64,000 nucleotides of DNA from Polaromonas sp. AET17H-212. GTDB taxonomy: Bacteria; Pseudomonadota; Gammaproteobacteria; Burkholderiales; Burkholderiaceae_C. The stretch spans positions 62,001-126,000 of the forward strand of contig NZ_NBZW01000007.1 of assembly GCF_002379085.1 (NCBI RefSeq), given 5' to 3'. A program made the translations under genes and the position numbers. The notes below the pieces were generated by a model, which worked only from the letters and a program-made list of their open reading frames with translations, searched no databases and had not been told where the DNA came from. Shown piece after piece: positions 16,414 through 25,302 of the stretch; position 1 is the stretch's first letter, and each line of letters starts with the position of its first letter.

Positions 16414-16938
16414 TCAATGCGCCACCCGGAAGTCGGCGTCGTCGCAGAGTTCGTCCAGGACCAGGGCATCGGGTTCTTCGCCAAAGCTCCAGTACACCAT
16501 CAACACAATGATCTTGAGGTCATCCAGCGCAAGGGGGTCTCCCGGCGCGGCCATCGCCCGGTCGATCACGATTTCCCGCATGTGGGATGGCAGCACGCCC
16601 GAAGATTCCAGGAAACTCACGAAGCCCAAGGCCTGGGCGCCGAGGTGGTCCTGTTCTGCCACCGAATAGACACGCAGGCTGCCTGCTGACTGGGCCTGGA
16701 AGCCGGGCGGTGCGCTGGCTGTCGTCGGCACAGCGGGCACACCCGCCTGTGATCCGACGGGCATGCCGACCTGGGTGTTCTGCGCGGCGATGTTCAGGCC
16801 GTTGAGCCAGACCAGCGCGGCCTGGATCTCGTCCGCCTCAAAACCGACGGCCGTGAGTTTGCGGCTCAGCTGGTGCAGCTCGGGGCAGGCGTCGCCTTGC
16901 CAGTAATTTTCGTAAACGTACACCAGTACTTCAAACAT
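16414..16938 (-). CDS. smg: Smg family protein (DUF494)
   Basis: 174 residues beginning MFEVLVYVYENYW, the standard start of Smg/DUF494 proteins, whose biochemical role is unknown. The N-terminal helical half ends LVWLNGLN; a variable Ala/Pro/Gly-rich linker (about 60-90) leads to a conserved C-terminal half with GFVSFLESSGVLP and ending CDDADFRVAH. It lies downstream of dprA on the same strand, the order seen in many beta- and gammaproteobacteria (def-fmt opposite LysM-dprA-smg). Confidence 0.92.
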   Translation of the reverse strand: MFEVLVYVYENYWQGDACPELHQLSRKLTAVGFEADEIQAALVWLNGLNIAAQNTQVGMPVGSQAGVPAVPTTASAPPGFQAQSAGSLRVYSVAEQDHLGAQALGFVSFLESSGVLPSHMREIVIDRAMAAPGDPLALDDLKIIVLMVYWSFGEEPDALVLDELCDDADFRVAH

Positions 16939-17017
16939 GCACTCAATATAACGCAGTTGGGAACGGTGTGGCCGGTGTACGCGGCCGAAAGCCCTTGGCC
17001 CAACGTAGCTGCAGGCG

Positions 17018-18139
17018 TCAAACCCTTGCCATGCGCTGAAACAGCCCGCCCTGCAGCCGGGCGACCTCGCCGGCCAGTTCAAGCGCCAGCAATTGGGCCT
17101 GCAATTCGGCGGTTGCCAGCCCGGTGCGCGCCTGCAGGGCGTCGAGGCTGACGGGCTCGAACCCCATCGCCGCAAACAGCGGGTCGTCTGCGGGCTGTCC
17201 ATCTACATCCTCATGGGCTGCAGGCAAGGCGGCCGAAAGCTGGGGCAGGTTCAACTCTTCCAGCACGTCCTGGGCAGACTCCACCAGCTTGGCGCCCTGT
17301 TTGATGAGGGCGTGGCAGCCCCGCGACTGGGGGGAATGGATGGAGCCGGGGATGGCGAACACCTCCTTGCCCTGTTCCGCGGCCAGGCGCGCGGTGATCA
17401 GCGAGCCTGACTTGAGCGCCGCTTCGACGACCAGCGTGCCCTGCGACAGGCCGGAGATCAGGCGGTTGCGCTTGGGAAAATTGGCGGTGAGGGGTGGTGT
17501 GCCCAGCGGGAACTCGCTGATGATCAGGCCGCGCTCGGCAATGCGGTGGGCGAGCGCGAGGTGCTGCTTCGGATACACCCGGTCCAGCCCGGTGCCGACC
17601 ACGGCCAGGGTGGTGCCGCCACCGAGCAGGGCGCCGTCGTGGGCTGCGCCGTCCACGCCCAGTGCCAGCCCCGACACCACACAGAGACCGGCTTCGCCGA
17701 ACACCCTGGCAAATTGCCGGGCATTGCTTTCACCTTGCGGCGTGGGGTTGCGGCTGCCCACGATGGCGAGGCAGGGCGCTGCGTTGATAGCTGTCGGCGT
17801 CCATGGGTCAAGGGCTCCAAGCATATAAAGCATGCAGGGCGGGTCTTCGATGTGAAGCAGCGCGGGCGGGTAGCCGGCATCGCCCAGCGTCACCACGCGC
17901 CGATTGTCTGCGCCCTGCAACCAGGCCAGCGTGGTCTTCAGCTGGTCGGCCAGGGCGGCGGGCTCGGTCAGCAGCGCATCGGCCAGGCGGTCGGAGCCGA
18001 GCTGCTGCAAGGTGCCTGCGTCCTGTTCAAAGATGGCCTGGGCTGACCCGAACATGGCCAGCAGCTGGCGTGCTCCCGCGTTGCCGATGCCCGGGGTCAG
18101 CGACAGGCGCAACCACGCGCCAAGTTCAGCAACGTCCAT
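17018..18139 (-). CDS. dprA: DNA-processing protein DprA
   Basis: 373 residues. It loads RecA on incoming single-stranded DNA during natural transformation. An N-terminal SAM-like helical domain (about 1-80) precedes the Rossmann core with LAIVGSRNPTPQG, VVSGLALGVDGAAHDGAL and FPKRNRLISGLS, and a C-terminal winged helix (about 310-370). ATG 18139 (MDVAELGAW) is preferred over an upstream TTG. Between LYMLGAL and LAIVGSR there are extra residues (DPWTPTAINAAPC) encoded by a copy of the dispersed 55-nt repeat. The protein is otherwise intact. Confidence 0.93.
   Translation of the reverse strand: MDVAELGAWLRLSLTPGIGNAGARQLLAMFGSAQAIFEQDAGTLQQLGSDRLADALLTEPAALADQLKTTLAWLQGADNRRVVTLGDAGYPPALLHIEDPPCMLYMLGALDPWTPTAINAAPCLAIVGSRNPTPQGESNARQFARVFGEAGLCVVSGLALGVDGAAHDGALLGGGTTLAVVGTGLDRVYPKQHLALAHRIAERGLIISEFPLGTPPLTANFPKRNRLISGLSQGTLVVEAALKSGSLITARLAAEQGKEVFAIPGSIHSPQSRGCHALIKQGAKLVESAQDVLEELNLPQLSAALPAAHEDVDGQPADDPLFAAMGFEPVSLDALQARTGLATAELQAQLLALELAGEVARLQGGLFQRMARV
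17778..17830 (+). repeat. 55-nt dispersed repeat, copy B (inside dprA)
   Basis: 53 nt starting GCTGCGTTGATAGCTGTCGG. It shares the GATAGCTG, GGCG, TCAAGGGC and final AT-rich blocks with the other copies but has lost part of the GCTATCAAA start. It lies in frame in dprA (minus strand), so it adds residues without breaking the gene. Confidence 0.55.
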
Positions 18140-18210
18140 GGAAGGGCTGCATTCAGGCGGAGGCGGCAACACAATTCATGCAGACGGTCTGCACAAGCTG
18201 GCGCTGACGC

Positions 18211-19428
18211 TCAGTTGGGATTTTCGAAGCGGTCGCCCACTTTCACGCCTTCGCTGACCTCAAGGACCAGCGCGTAGGAGAGCTTTTCGAAAGTGCGGAA
18301 AACAATCAACAGGCCGTTGCGTTCGTTGGGCAGCTTGATCACTGTTCTGGCGGAGTCCGTGCGGTCCGTGATCCGTTCGCCGCTTCGCAAAATGGCCATC
18401 ACATGGCCCCGCTCCAGTCCGTCGCGGATGCCGCGGTTGATCACCACCACCTGGTTGCCTGCCGCATAACGCACGGCGCTGCCGTAAATCGAGACAATCT
18501 GGCCTTCAATGGGGAGCTGTGGCGCGCGCGGCACATAACTCAGCAGTTCGCGCGGCGGTTCCGGCACCAGCCGGTCACCAACGCGCATTTCTTCCTTCGC
18601 GATGAGGATGTCGATGGTGGCCGGGATGACCTCATCGACAAGCTTGCCGTCCTTGCCCTTCACGCTGGCGGTGGATTCGCCGCGCACCAGCTCGGCCTTG
18701 CCGAGAAACTGTGCCTCGTAGCCGAGGATTTCGCCGGTGGTGGGGTCTTTCAGCGGCGTGGCATTGCGGAAGACCCGGTAGTCCAGTGGCTCGCCTTTGG
18801 CGGTACTCAGTGGCTTGCCTGTGTCCTTGCTGCTGTAGAGGCCACGGGCATAGGCGCGGTCGCCGCGACTGAGCAACACCCGGCCTTCCTGGGCCGCCAC
18901 GATGCGTGGCGCCGTCAAAAACACGGCTTCGTCGACGATCAGGGCTTCCGACAGAAAGGGTTCAATCGCCTGGGGTGACAGCGTCGGGATGGCGGCATCA
19001 GCCAGCGATTCGTAACGCGTGCGCGGCGATACCCGCACGGTGCCGGGCTGGCTGTCACCGCCGCCCGGACGCCGGGCCCGCAAGGTGGCGCGTCCGCCGG
19101 ATTTGTCCAGGTAAAGCTGCTGACCGGGGTAAATCCGGTGCGGATTGCGGATGTCATCCAGATTCATGCCCCACAACTCGGGCCAGCGCCACGGGGTTTT
19201 CAGGAACATGCCCGAGATGGCCCACAAGGTGTCGCCGCGCTTGACGGTGTATTCGTCGGGGGCATTGGGGGCCAGGTCGCTCAGTGGCACGCCGGTTTGG
19301 GCCACTTGGCTGGCCGTGGCCTTCTGGCCGGCGGTGATCGGGAAATTCTGCGCGTGCAGGCCGGCGCTGGATGCCAGCAGAGCGGCGGCTATTGAAATCT
19401 GACTGAACCGACCAAAAATATGTTGCAT
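18211..19428 (-). CDS. LysM peptidoglycan-binding domain protein
   Basis: 405 residues. ATG 19428 gives a clean signal peptide (MQHIFGRFSQISIAAALLAS, cleavage after HAQ); an upstream GTG at 19500 would not. A LysM domain at about 62-110 (YTVKRGDTLWAISGMF, then NPHRIYPGQQLYLD) binds peptidoglycan. The remainder is a conserved periplasmic domain of unknown activity (RPGGGDSQPGTVRVSPRTRY; VVINRGIRDGLERGHVMAI). It is the gene usually found between def and dprA, divergent from def. Probably a cell-envelope protein without its own hydrolase domain. Confidence 0.88.
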   Translation of the reverse strand: MQHIFGRFSQISIAAALLASSAGLHAQNFPITAGQKATASQVAQTGVPLSDLAPNAPDEYTVKRGDTLWAISGMFLKTPWRWPELWGMNLDDIRNPHRIYPGQQLYLDKSGGRATLRARRPGGGDSQPGTVRVSPRTRYESLADAAIPTLSPQAIEPFLSEALIVDEAVFLTAPRIVAAQEGRVLLSRGDRAYARGLYSSKDTGKPLSTAKGEPLDYRVFRNATPLKDPTTGEILGYEAQFLGKAELVRGESTASVKGKDGKLVDEVIPATIDILIAKEEMRVGDRLVPEPPRELLSYVPRAPQLPIEGQIVSIYGSAVRYAAGNQVVVINRGIRDGLERGHVMAILRSGERITDRTDSARTVIKLPNERNGLLIVFRTFEKLSYALVLEVSEGVKVGDRFENPN

Positions 19429-19616
19429 CTTGAGGCCCTTGGGGCTGGCGCGGCCTTGGGCATCAAGGCCGGACGCCACGTTTTTATCTTGATAAATCAC
19501 TAGCGATTCTGTACTTAAGCCCTTGATTAGGCAACGAATATGCCATTTCGCGACAGCCGGGATGCCGAAAAATGGCGAAAATTAGCGAAAATAGCGACAT
19601 CTGATTGCCTGCCACC

Positions 19617-20138
19617 ATGACCCAACTGACCATTCTTCGTTACCCTGACCCGCGTCTGCACACCATTGCCAAGCCCGTGGCGGCGGTGGACGCGCGCATT
19701 CGCACTTTGGTGGGCGACATGCTGGAAACCATGTATGCCGCCGAGGGCATCGGCCTGGCCGCCAGCCAGGTCAACGTTCACGAACGAGTGGTGGTGATCG
19801 ACGTCAGTGAGGGCCGGGACCAGCCGCTGGTGCTGATCAACCCCGAAATCACCTGGTCCAGCCCCGAAACCCAGGTCAATGACGAAGGCTGCCTGTCCGT
19901 GCCTGGCGTGTATGACGGGGTGGAACGCGCCAGCGCCATCAAGGTCCGGGCGCTGGACCTGGACGGCAAGCCGCAGACCCACAGCGCCGAAGGCCTGCTG
20001 GCGGTGTGCGTGCAGCACGAGATGGACCACCTGATGGGCAAGGTATTTGTCGAGTACCTGTCGCCGCTCAAGCGCAACCGCATCAAGACCAAGATGATCA
20101 AGCAGAAAAAAGACGAAGAACGCGAATTGGTCCGCTGA
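19617..20138 (+). CDS. def: peptide deformylase
   Basis: 173 residues. It removes the formyl group from the N-terminal Met of new proteins. All three metal and active-site motifs are present: [15 protein letters not shown] (Cys ligand) and QHEMDHL (two His ligands and catalytic Glu). ATG 19617 is the usual start ([14 protein letters not shown]). It precedes fmt by 36 nt, pairing formyl removal and addition. The upstream region carries a short array of GCGAAAAT units. Confidence 0.96.
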   Translation: MTQLTILRYPDPRLHTIAKPVAAVDARIRTLVGDMLETMYAAEGIGLAASQVNVHERVVVIDVSEGRDQPLVLINPEITWSSPETQVNDEGCLSVPGVYDGVERASAIKVRALDLDGKPQTHSAEGLLAVCVQHEMDHLMGKVFVEYLSPLKRNRIKTKMIKQKKDEERELVR

Positions 20139-20162
20139 TCCTGACGCGCCTTGCGCATGGGC

Positions 20163-20168
20163 GAAAAT
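20163..20168 (+). promoter_or_regulatory. -10 box of a probable leaderless fmt promoter
   Basis: GAAAAT ends 6 nt before the fmt ATG, so transcription would start at or next to the A of the start codon. No Shine-Dalgarno sequence is present. The same spacing is seen at radA and at the gene starting at 58899. Confidence 0.4.
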
Positions 20169-20174
20169 GCGTGG

Positions 20175-21158
20175 ATGCGCGTCATATTTGCCGGTACCCC
20201 CGAATTCGCCCGTGTGGCTCTCGCGCAGCTGCAGGCTGCGGGTTTTGAAATCCCCCTTGTCCTGACCCAGCCGGACCGGCCCGCCGGGCGCGGCATGAAG
20301 CTGCAGGCCTCCAGCGTCAAGCAGTTTGCGCTTGAACAACAGATCCCGGTGCTGCAGCCGCGCAGCCTGCGGCTCGATGGCAAATACCCCGAAGACGCCG
20401 CTGCCGCGCGCGATGCGCTCCAAGCGGCCCGCGCCGACGTCATGGTGGTCGCCGCCTATGGCCTGATCCTGCCGCAGTGGGTGCTGGACATGCCGCGGCT
20501 GGGCTGCCTGAATATTCATGGCTCCCTGCTGCCGCGCTGGCGCGGCGCGGCGCCGATTCACCGTGCCATTGAAGCGGGTGACAGCGAGACCGGCATCACG
20601 CTGATGCAGATGGATGCCGGGCTGGACACCGGTGACATGTTGCTGGTCGAAAAGCTTCCGATCGCACCCGGGGACACCACCGGCACCCTGCACGACAAAC
20701 TCGCTGCCCTGGGCGCCCGACTCGTGGTCGAGGCGCTGGAACTCGCGGCCTGCGGCGGGCTCCAGCCTGTGCCGCAGCCCGGGGAAGGCATCACCTACGC
20801 GCACAAAATCGAAAAACACGAGGCCGCCATTGACTGGCGGCAAAGCGCCACCGTGATCGAGCGGCGGATACGCGCCTTCAACCCCTTCCCGGGCGCGGCG
20901 AGTGCCCTGGGCGGCGACACGGTCAAGTTCTGGCAGGCCGTGGTGGTGCCCGGTGTCCAGCGACCGGAAGCGGCCGCGCCGGGCCAGATTCTCGCCGTCA
21001 GCCCGGACGGCGTGGACGTGGCGACGGGTGACGGCGTGTTGCGCGCCACCCGGCTGCAGAAGCCCGGTGGCAAGCCGCTGGATGCCGCCGAGTTCGTCCG
21101 TGGTTTTGCGCTGCAGCCCGGCATGGTTTTTCAGGCCAGTCCGGAGAAGCGCGCTTGA
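20175..21158 (+). CDS. fmt: methionyl-tRNA formyltransferase
   Basis: 327 residues. It formylates initiator Met-tRNA using 10-formyl-tetrahydrofolate. The start [12 protein letters not shown], the catalytic block [20 protein letters not shown] and the [11 protein letters not shown] segment are diagnostic; the C-terminal OB-fold domain begins near residue 210 ([11 protein letters not shown]). ATG 20175 is the family start. def is immediately upstream, and the azlC homologue starts within its stop codon (TTGA overlap). Confidence 0.96.
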   Translation: MRVIFAGTPEFARVALAQLQAAGFEIPLVLTQPDRPAGRGMKLQASSVKQFALEQQIPVLQPRSLRLDGKYPEDAAAARDALQAARADVMVVAAYGLILPQWVLDMPRLGCLNIHGSLLPRWRGAAPIHRAIEAGDSETGITLMQMDAGLDTGDMLLVEKLPIAPGDTTGTLHDKLAALGARLVVEALELAACGGLQPVPQPGEGITYAHKIEKHEAAIDWRQSATVIERRIRAFNPFPGAASALGGDTVKFWQAVVVPGVQRPEAAAPGQILAVSPDGVDVATGDGVLRATRLQKPGGKPLDAAEFVRGFALQPGMVFQASPEKRA

Positions 21159-21904
21159 CGGCCCCGCTGTTCCGGCATCCCGAGTTTCGCCAGGGCATGC
21201 GCGACATGGCGTCCGCCGCCGCCGGCACGGCCGCCTGGGGCCTGATGACCGGTGTGGCCATGGTCAAGTCGGGGATGAGCCTGTTTGAGGCGGTGCTGAT
21301 GGGGGTGATCGTGTTTGCCGGCAGCTCGCAGCTTGCGGCCGTTCCGCTGATTCTTGCCGGCGCGCCCCTGTGGGTGATTCTGGCCACTGCGGCCTGTGTC
21401 AATCTGCGTTTTGTCGTGTTCAGCGCCCATCTGCGGCCTTACCTCATGCACCAGCCACTCTGGCGGCGCCTGGCCAGCGGCTATTTCACGGCCGATCTCA
21501 GTTATGTGATGTTCACCAACCGCCACCCGCATCCGGTGCCGCCTGACGACAAGGAGGCGTTGCGTGCCCAGGAGGCCTACCTGGCCGGAAACTGCGCCCT
21601 GACCTGGCTCAGTTGGGTGGTGCCCAGTCTGCTGGGCATTGCGCTGGCCAATGCGATTCCGCTGTCCTGGGGGCTGGGTTTCGCCGGCATCCTGGCCTTG
21701 CTCGGGGTCATGTGTTCGCTGGCAAGCAGCCGCCTGCGTGTGGTGTCCGCCGGGGTGGCCGGCGCGGCGGCGGTGGCGGCCTTTGCCCTGCCGCTCAAGC
21801 TCAACATCCTGGTCGCGATTGCCGCAGCGGTGGCGGTCTGCCTGATGCTGGAAAAACCTGCAGCGCCCCCGGCGCCGTTGCCCACGACGAAGGGGGCGGC
21901 ATGA
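21155..21904 (+). CDS. azlC: AzlC-family branched-chain amino-acid permease, large subunit
   Basis: 249 residues with a TTG start overlapping the fmt stop; GGAGAA just upstream is the likely ribosome-binding site. Six or more hydrophobic segments and the AzlC signature [20 protein letters not shown] are present, followed by [15 protein letters not shown]. With the small AzlD subunit it forms a two-component exporter of branched-chain amino acids or analogues. The azlD gene starts in the ATGA overlap at its end. Substrate is inferred from the family. Confidence 0.88.
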   Translation: MTAPLFRHPEFRQGMRDMASAAAGTAAWGLMTGVAMVKSGMSLFEAVLMGVIVFAGSSQLAAVPLILAGAPLWVILATAACVNLRFVVFSAHLRPYLMHQPLWRRLASGYFTADLSYVMFTNRHPHPVPPDDKEALRAQEAYLAGNCALTWLSWVVPSLLGIALANAIPLSWGLGFAGILALLGVMCSLASSRLRVVSAGVAGAAAVAAFALPLKLNILVAIAAAVAVCLMLEKPAAPPAPLPTTKGAA

Positions 21905-22230
21905 CCGATGCCTGGACCGTGCTCACCATCGTTGGACTGGCGCTGGTCACGGTGATCACGCGCTCGTTTTTCTTCATGTCCAGCAAGCCCTGGAGCCTGC
22001 CGCCCTGGGTGCAACGCGGCCTGCACTATGCGCCGATCGCGGCCCTGGCGGCCGTCATCATTCCCGAGATCGTGATGACGCAGGGGCAGCTTATCGGCAC
22101 CTGGCGGGACGCCCGCCTGTTTGCCGCACTGGCCGGCGTGGCCTGGTTTGTCTGGCGCCGCGGCGTGCTGGGCACCATCATCGCCGGCATGGCGGTCTAC
22201 CTGCCCCTGCACATCGGACTGGGCTGGTGA
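21901..22230 (+). CDS. azlD: AzlD-family branched-chain amino-acid transport protein, small subunit
   Basis: 109 residues with four hydrophobic segments. The family pattern is VTVITRSFFFMSSKPWSLPPWVQ near the start and YAPIAALAAVIIPE in the middle. It overlaps azlC by 4 nt and is its obligate partner in branched-chain amino-acid export. Just downstream lies a 90-nt GC-rich repeat, before pgk. Confidence 0.88.
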   Translation: MTDAWTVLTIVGLALVTVITRSFFFMSSKPWSLPPWVQRGLHYAPIAALAAVIIPEIVMTQGQLIGTWRDARLFAALAGVAWFVWRRGVLGTIIAGMAVYLPLHIGLGW

Positions 22231-22236
22231 AACTGG

Positions 22237-22326
22237 CCCCCACGGTCACTCACTGCGTGTAGCTCCCTGCCCCCCGGGGGGGCCGCTGCGCCTGCGGCCC
22301 GGCACAGCCGGTTCCGCGGCCCCGGC
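22237..22326 (+). repeat. 90-nt GC-rich dispersed repeat, copy 2
   Basis: Runs CCCCCACGGTCACTCACTGC, GTGTAGCTCCCT, CCCCCCGGGGGGG, GCTGCGCCTGCGG, CCGGCACAGCCGG and CGCGGCCCC. It aligns with the reverse complement of 16315-16404 with few differences. It sits between azlD and pgk, downstream of one gene and about 100 nt before the next. Confidence 0.8.
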
Positions 22327-22423
22327 TTGAACGGAGCTGCCTTGGTAGCACACGGCCGCCGCGGGCGCGCACCTACAATTTGAGGCTTGGGCGTGTTGAC
22401 CCAACCCTTCACTGCGAGCTTTC

Positions 22424-23617
22424 ATGAACTTCATCCGCTTCTCCGATCTGTGCGCTCAGGGCCTTGTCAAGGGCCGGCGTGTCTTCATTCGCGCCGACCT
22501 GAATGTGCCGCAGGACGACCGTGGTCACATCACCGAGGACACCCGCATCCGCGCCTCGATTCCCTGCATCCAGCTGGCGCTGGACGCCGGCGCCGCGGTG
22601 ATGGTGACCTCGCATCTGGGCCGGCCGACCGAAGGGCAGTTCAAGCCCGAAGACTCGCTCGCGCCGGTGGCCAAGCGTCTGGGCGAACTGATGCAGCGCG
22701 AGGTGCCGCTGAAGTCCGGCTGGGTTGACGGCGTGGACGTGGCGCCCGGCCAGCTTGTGCTGCTGGAGAACTGCCGCGTCAACCCCGGTGAGAAAAAGAA
22801 CAACGAGGCGCTGGCCCGCAAGATGGCCGCACTCTGCGATATTTTTGTGCACGACGCCTTCGGCACGGCGCATCGCGCCGAGGCCTCGACCTACGGCATC
22901 GCCCAGTTTGCCAAAGTGGCCTGCGCCGGTCCGCTGCTGGCGGCCGAAATGGATGCGATCTCCAAGGCCCTGGCCAACCCGAAGCGCCCGCTGGTGGCCA
23001 TCGTGGCCGGCAGCAAGGTATCGACCAAGCTGACCATCCTGAAGGCGCTGGCCGGCAAGGTGGACCAGCTGATCGTCGGGGGCGGGATTGCCAACACCTT
23101 CATGCTGGCCAACGGCCTGCCCATCGGCAAAAGCCTGGCCGAGCGCGAATTGCTCGACGAAGCCCGGGCGGTGATGGCGGCCATGAAGGCGCGCGGCGCC
23201 GAGGTGCCGGTGCCGACCGACGTGGTGACCGCCAAGAGCTTCAGTGCCGACGCGCCCGCCACCGTCAAGGCGGCCACCGAGGTGGCGGACGACGACCTGA
23301 TCCTGGACATCGGCCCGCAAACCGCGAAAAAGCTGGCCGATCAGTTGATGGCCGCCGGCACCATTGTCTGGAACGGCCCGGTGGGCGTGTTCGAATTTGC
23401 CGCCTTCGAGGGCGGCACGAAAGCAATTGCGCAGGCGATTGCCGCCAGCCCCGCCTTCAGCATTGCCGGTGGCGGCGACACGCTGGCCGCCATTGCCAAA
23501 TACGGGATTGAAAAAGACGTGGGCTACATCTCCACCGGCGGCGGCGCCTTTCTCGAAGTGCTGGAAGGCAAGACCCTGCCGGCTTTCGAGATTCTGCAGA
23601 AGCGGGCGGCAGGCTGA
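22424..23617 (+). CDS. pgk: phosphoglycerate kinase
   Basis: 397 residues. It interconverts 1,3-bisphosphoglycerate + ADP and 3-phosphoglycerate + ATP. Motifs: [12 protein letters not shown] (substrate), [20 protein letters not shown], a long ATP-binding C-domain with [34 protein letters not shown] and GGGDTLAAI. Part of a glycolytic group with pyk and fba. TACAAT at 22374-22379 could be the -10 box, within about 45 nt of the ATG. Confidence 0.96.
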   Translation: MNFIRFSDLCAQGLVKGRRVFIRADLNVPQDDRGHITEDTRIRASIPCIQLALDAGAAVMVTSHLGRPTEGQFKPEDSLAPVAKRLGELMQREVPLKSGWVDGVDVAPGQLVLLENCRVNPGEKKNNEALARKMAALCDIFVHDAFGTAHRAEASTYGIAQFAKVACAGPLLAAEMDAISKALANPKRPLVAIVAGSKVSTKLTILKALAGKVDQLIVGGGIANTFMLANGLPIGKSLAERELLDEARAVMAAMKARGAEVPVPTDVVTAKSFSADAPATVKAATEVADDDLILDIGPQTAKKLADQLMAAGTIVWNGPVGVFEFAAFEGGTKAIAQAIAASPAFSIAGGGDTLAAIAKYGIEKDVGYISTGGGAFLEVLEGKTLPAFEILQKRAAG

Positions 23618-23632
23618 ATCGGTGCGACATCT

Positions 23633-23655
23633 GCTATTAAAAGCATAGCTGTATT
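23633..23655 (+). repeat. 55-nt dispersed repeat, copy C (degenerate)
   Basis: GCTATTAAAAGCATAGCTG matches the 5' hairpin block of the family (GCTAT...ATAGC); the remainder toward 23687 has diverged and keeps only a GGCC. Intergenic between pgk and pyk. Confidence 0.5.
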
Positions 23656-23775
23656 CGCAATAGAAATTACACCTGGCCGGTTGCACATCGCGGCCGGGCC
23701 TGCGCGGCGCGCCCGGTGTACCCGGCCTGTAACCGGTTCCGTGTGAGAATCGTCAGTAAATTACAGGAGACATCC

Positions 23776-25209
23776 ATGCCACGCCGCGCCACCAAAATTG
23801 TTGCCACCCTGGGCCCCGCCTCGAGCGATCCGGCGCTGCTTGAAAAAATGATACGGGCGGGCGTCAACGTGGTGCGCCTCAATTTCAGCCATGGCACGGC
23901 GCAGGACCACATCGACCGGGCCGGTCTGGTGCGCGAGGCGGCCCAGCGCGCCGGCCGCGAGGTGGCGATCATGGCCGACCTGCAGGGGCCGAAGATCCGC
24001 GTCGGCAAATTCGCCGAAGGCAAGGTCCTGCTGGAGGCCGGCGCCAAGTTCGTGCTCGATGCCTCGCGGACCGAGCTGGGCGATATCAAGGGTGTGGGGC
24101 TGGACTACAAGGAATTGCCGCGTGACGTGTGCGCCGGCGACATCCTGCTGCTCAACGATGGCCTGATCGTGCTGACCGTGGATGCGGTGCGCTCTGAAGA
24201 GGTGCAGACCACCGTCAAGGTAGGCGGTGTCCTGTCCAACAACAAGGGCATCAACAAAAAGGGTGGCGGCCTGACGGCGCCGGCCTTGACCGCCAAGGAC
24301 ATGGAGGACATCAAGACCGCCATGAGTTTCCAGGCCGACTATGTGGCCGTGAGTTTCCCGCAGAATGCCACCGACATGGAAATGGCGCGCCAGCTCTGCA
24401 ATGTGGCCGCCGCGCCCTACAAACACAAGCCCGGCCTGATTGCCAAGATCGAACGCGCCGAAGCCATTCCCAACCTGGAAGACATCCTGCGGGTCAGCGA
24501 CGGCATCATGGTCGCGCGCGGTGACCTGGCGATTGAGGTGGGCAACGCCGCCGTGCCGGCGCTGCAAAAACGCATGATCAAGATGGCCCGCGCCATGGAC
24601 AAACTCGTCATCACCGCCACGCAGATGATGGAAAGCATGATCCTCAACCCGGTGCCGACGCGCGCCGAGGTCAGCGACGTGGCCAATGCCGTGCTCGACG
24701 GGACCGACGCCGTGATGCTGAGCGCAGAAACAGCCGCCGGCAATTACCCGCTCGAGACCATCGAGGAAATGGCCAACATCTGCCTGGAAGCGGAAAAAGC
24801 CGAATACGCGGCGCTGGACGCCGACTTCAGCGGCAAGACCTTCACACGCATCGACCAGTCGATCGCCATGGGGGCGCTGTTCACGGCCCACCATCTGGGC
24901 GCCAAGGCCATCGTGGCGCTGACCGACAGCGGCTCCACGCCGCTGTGGATGAGCCGCCACGACATCCGTGTCCCGATCTACGCGCTCACACCGCGTCTGG
25001 CGACGCAGCGCAAGATGGCGCTCTACCGCAATGTGCGCCCGCTGCTGATGGACACCAGCGCCGACCGCGACACGGCGCTGGAACAGGCCGAAGGGCACCT
25101 GCTGCGCCGCGACATCGTGCAAAGCGGGGACGTGTATGCCATCACCTGCGGCGAACCCATGGGTGCCCCTGGCGGCACCAACATGCTCAAGATCTGCCGC
25201 GTGGCCTGA
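23776..25209 (+). CDS. pyk: pyruvate kinase
   Basis: 477 residues. It converts phosphoenolpyruvate + ADP to pyruvate + ATP. The start MPRRATKIVATLGPASS is fixed by CAGGAGA at 23764-23770. Motifs: VVRLNFSHG, ADLQGPKIRVG, the Lys/Mg block LIAKIERAEAI and GIMVARGDLAIEVG, and ITATQMMESMI. The C-terminal regulatory domain is complete to CGEPMGAPGGTN. Length and C-domain fit the pykA-like type found in Burkholderiales. Confidence 0.96.
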   Translation: MPRRATKIVATLGPASSDPALLEKMIRAGVNVVRLNFSHGTAQDHIDRAGLVREAAQRAGREVAIMADLQGPKIRVGKFAEGKVLLEAGAKFVLDASRTELGDIKGVGLDYKELPRDVCAGDILLLNDGLIVLTVDAVRSEEVQTTVKVGGVLSNNKGINKKGGGLTAPALTAKDMEDIKTAMSFQADYVAVSFPQNATDMEMARQLCNVAAAPYKHKPGLIAKIERAEAIPNLEDILRVSDGIMVARGDLAIEVGNAAVPALQKRMIKMARAMDKLVITATQMMESMILNPVPTRAEVSDVANAVLDGTDAVMLSAETAAGNYPLETIEEMANICLEAEKAEYAALDADFSGKTFTRIDQSIAMGALFTAHHLGAKAIVALTDSGSTPLWMSRHDIRVPIYALTPRLATQRKMALYRNVRPLLMDTSADRDTALEQAEGHLLRRDIVQSGDVYAITCGEPMGAPGGTNMLKICRVA

Positions 25210-25302
25210 GCGGGCGGGTCCTTGGGGCGGCCGGCCCGGGCACGGCCGCCCAGCCGGTGCCGGTTGAATCCATGGCCGCCGGGCCTGCGTATCCCTGGTT
25301 CA

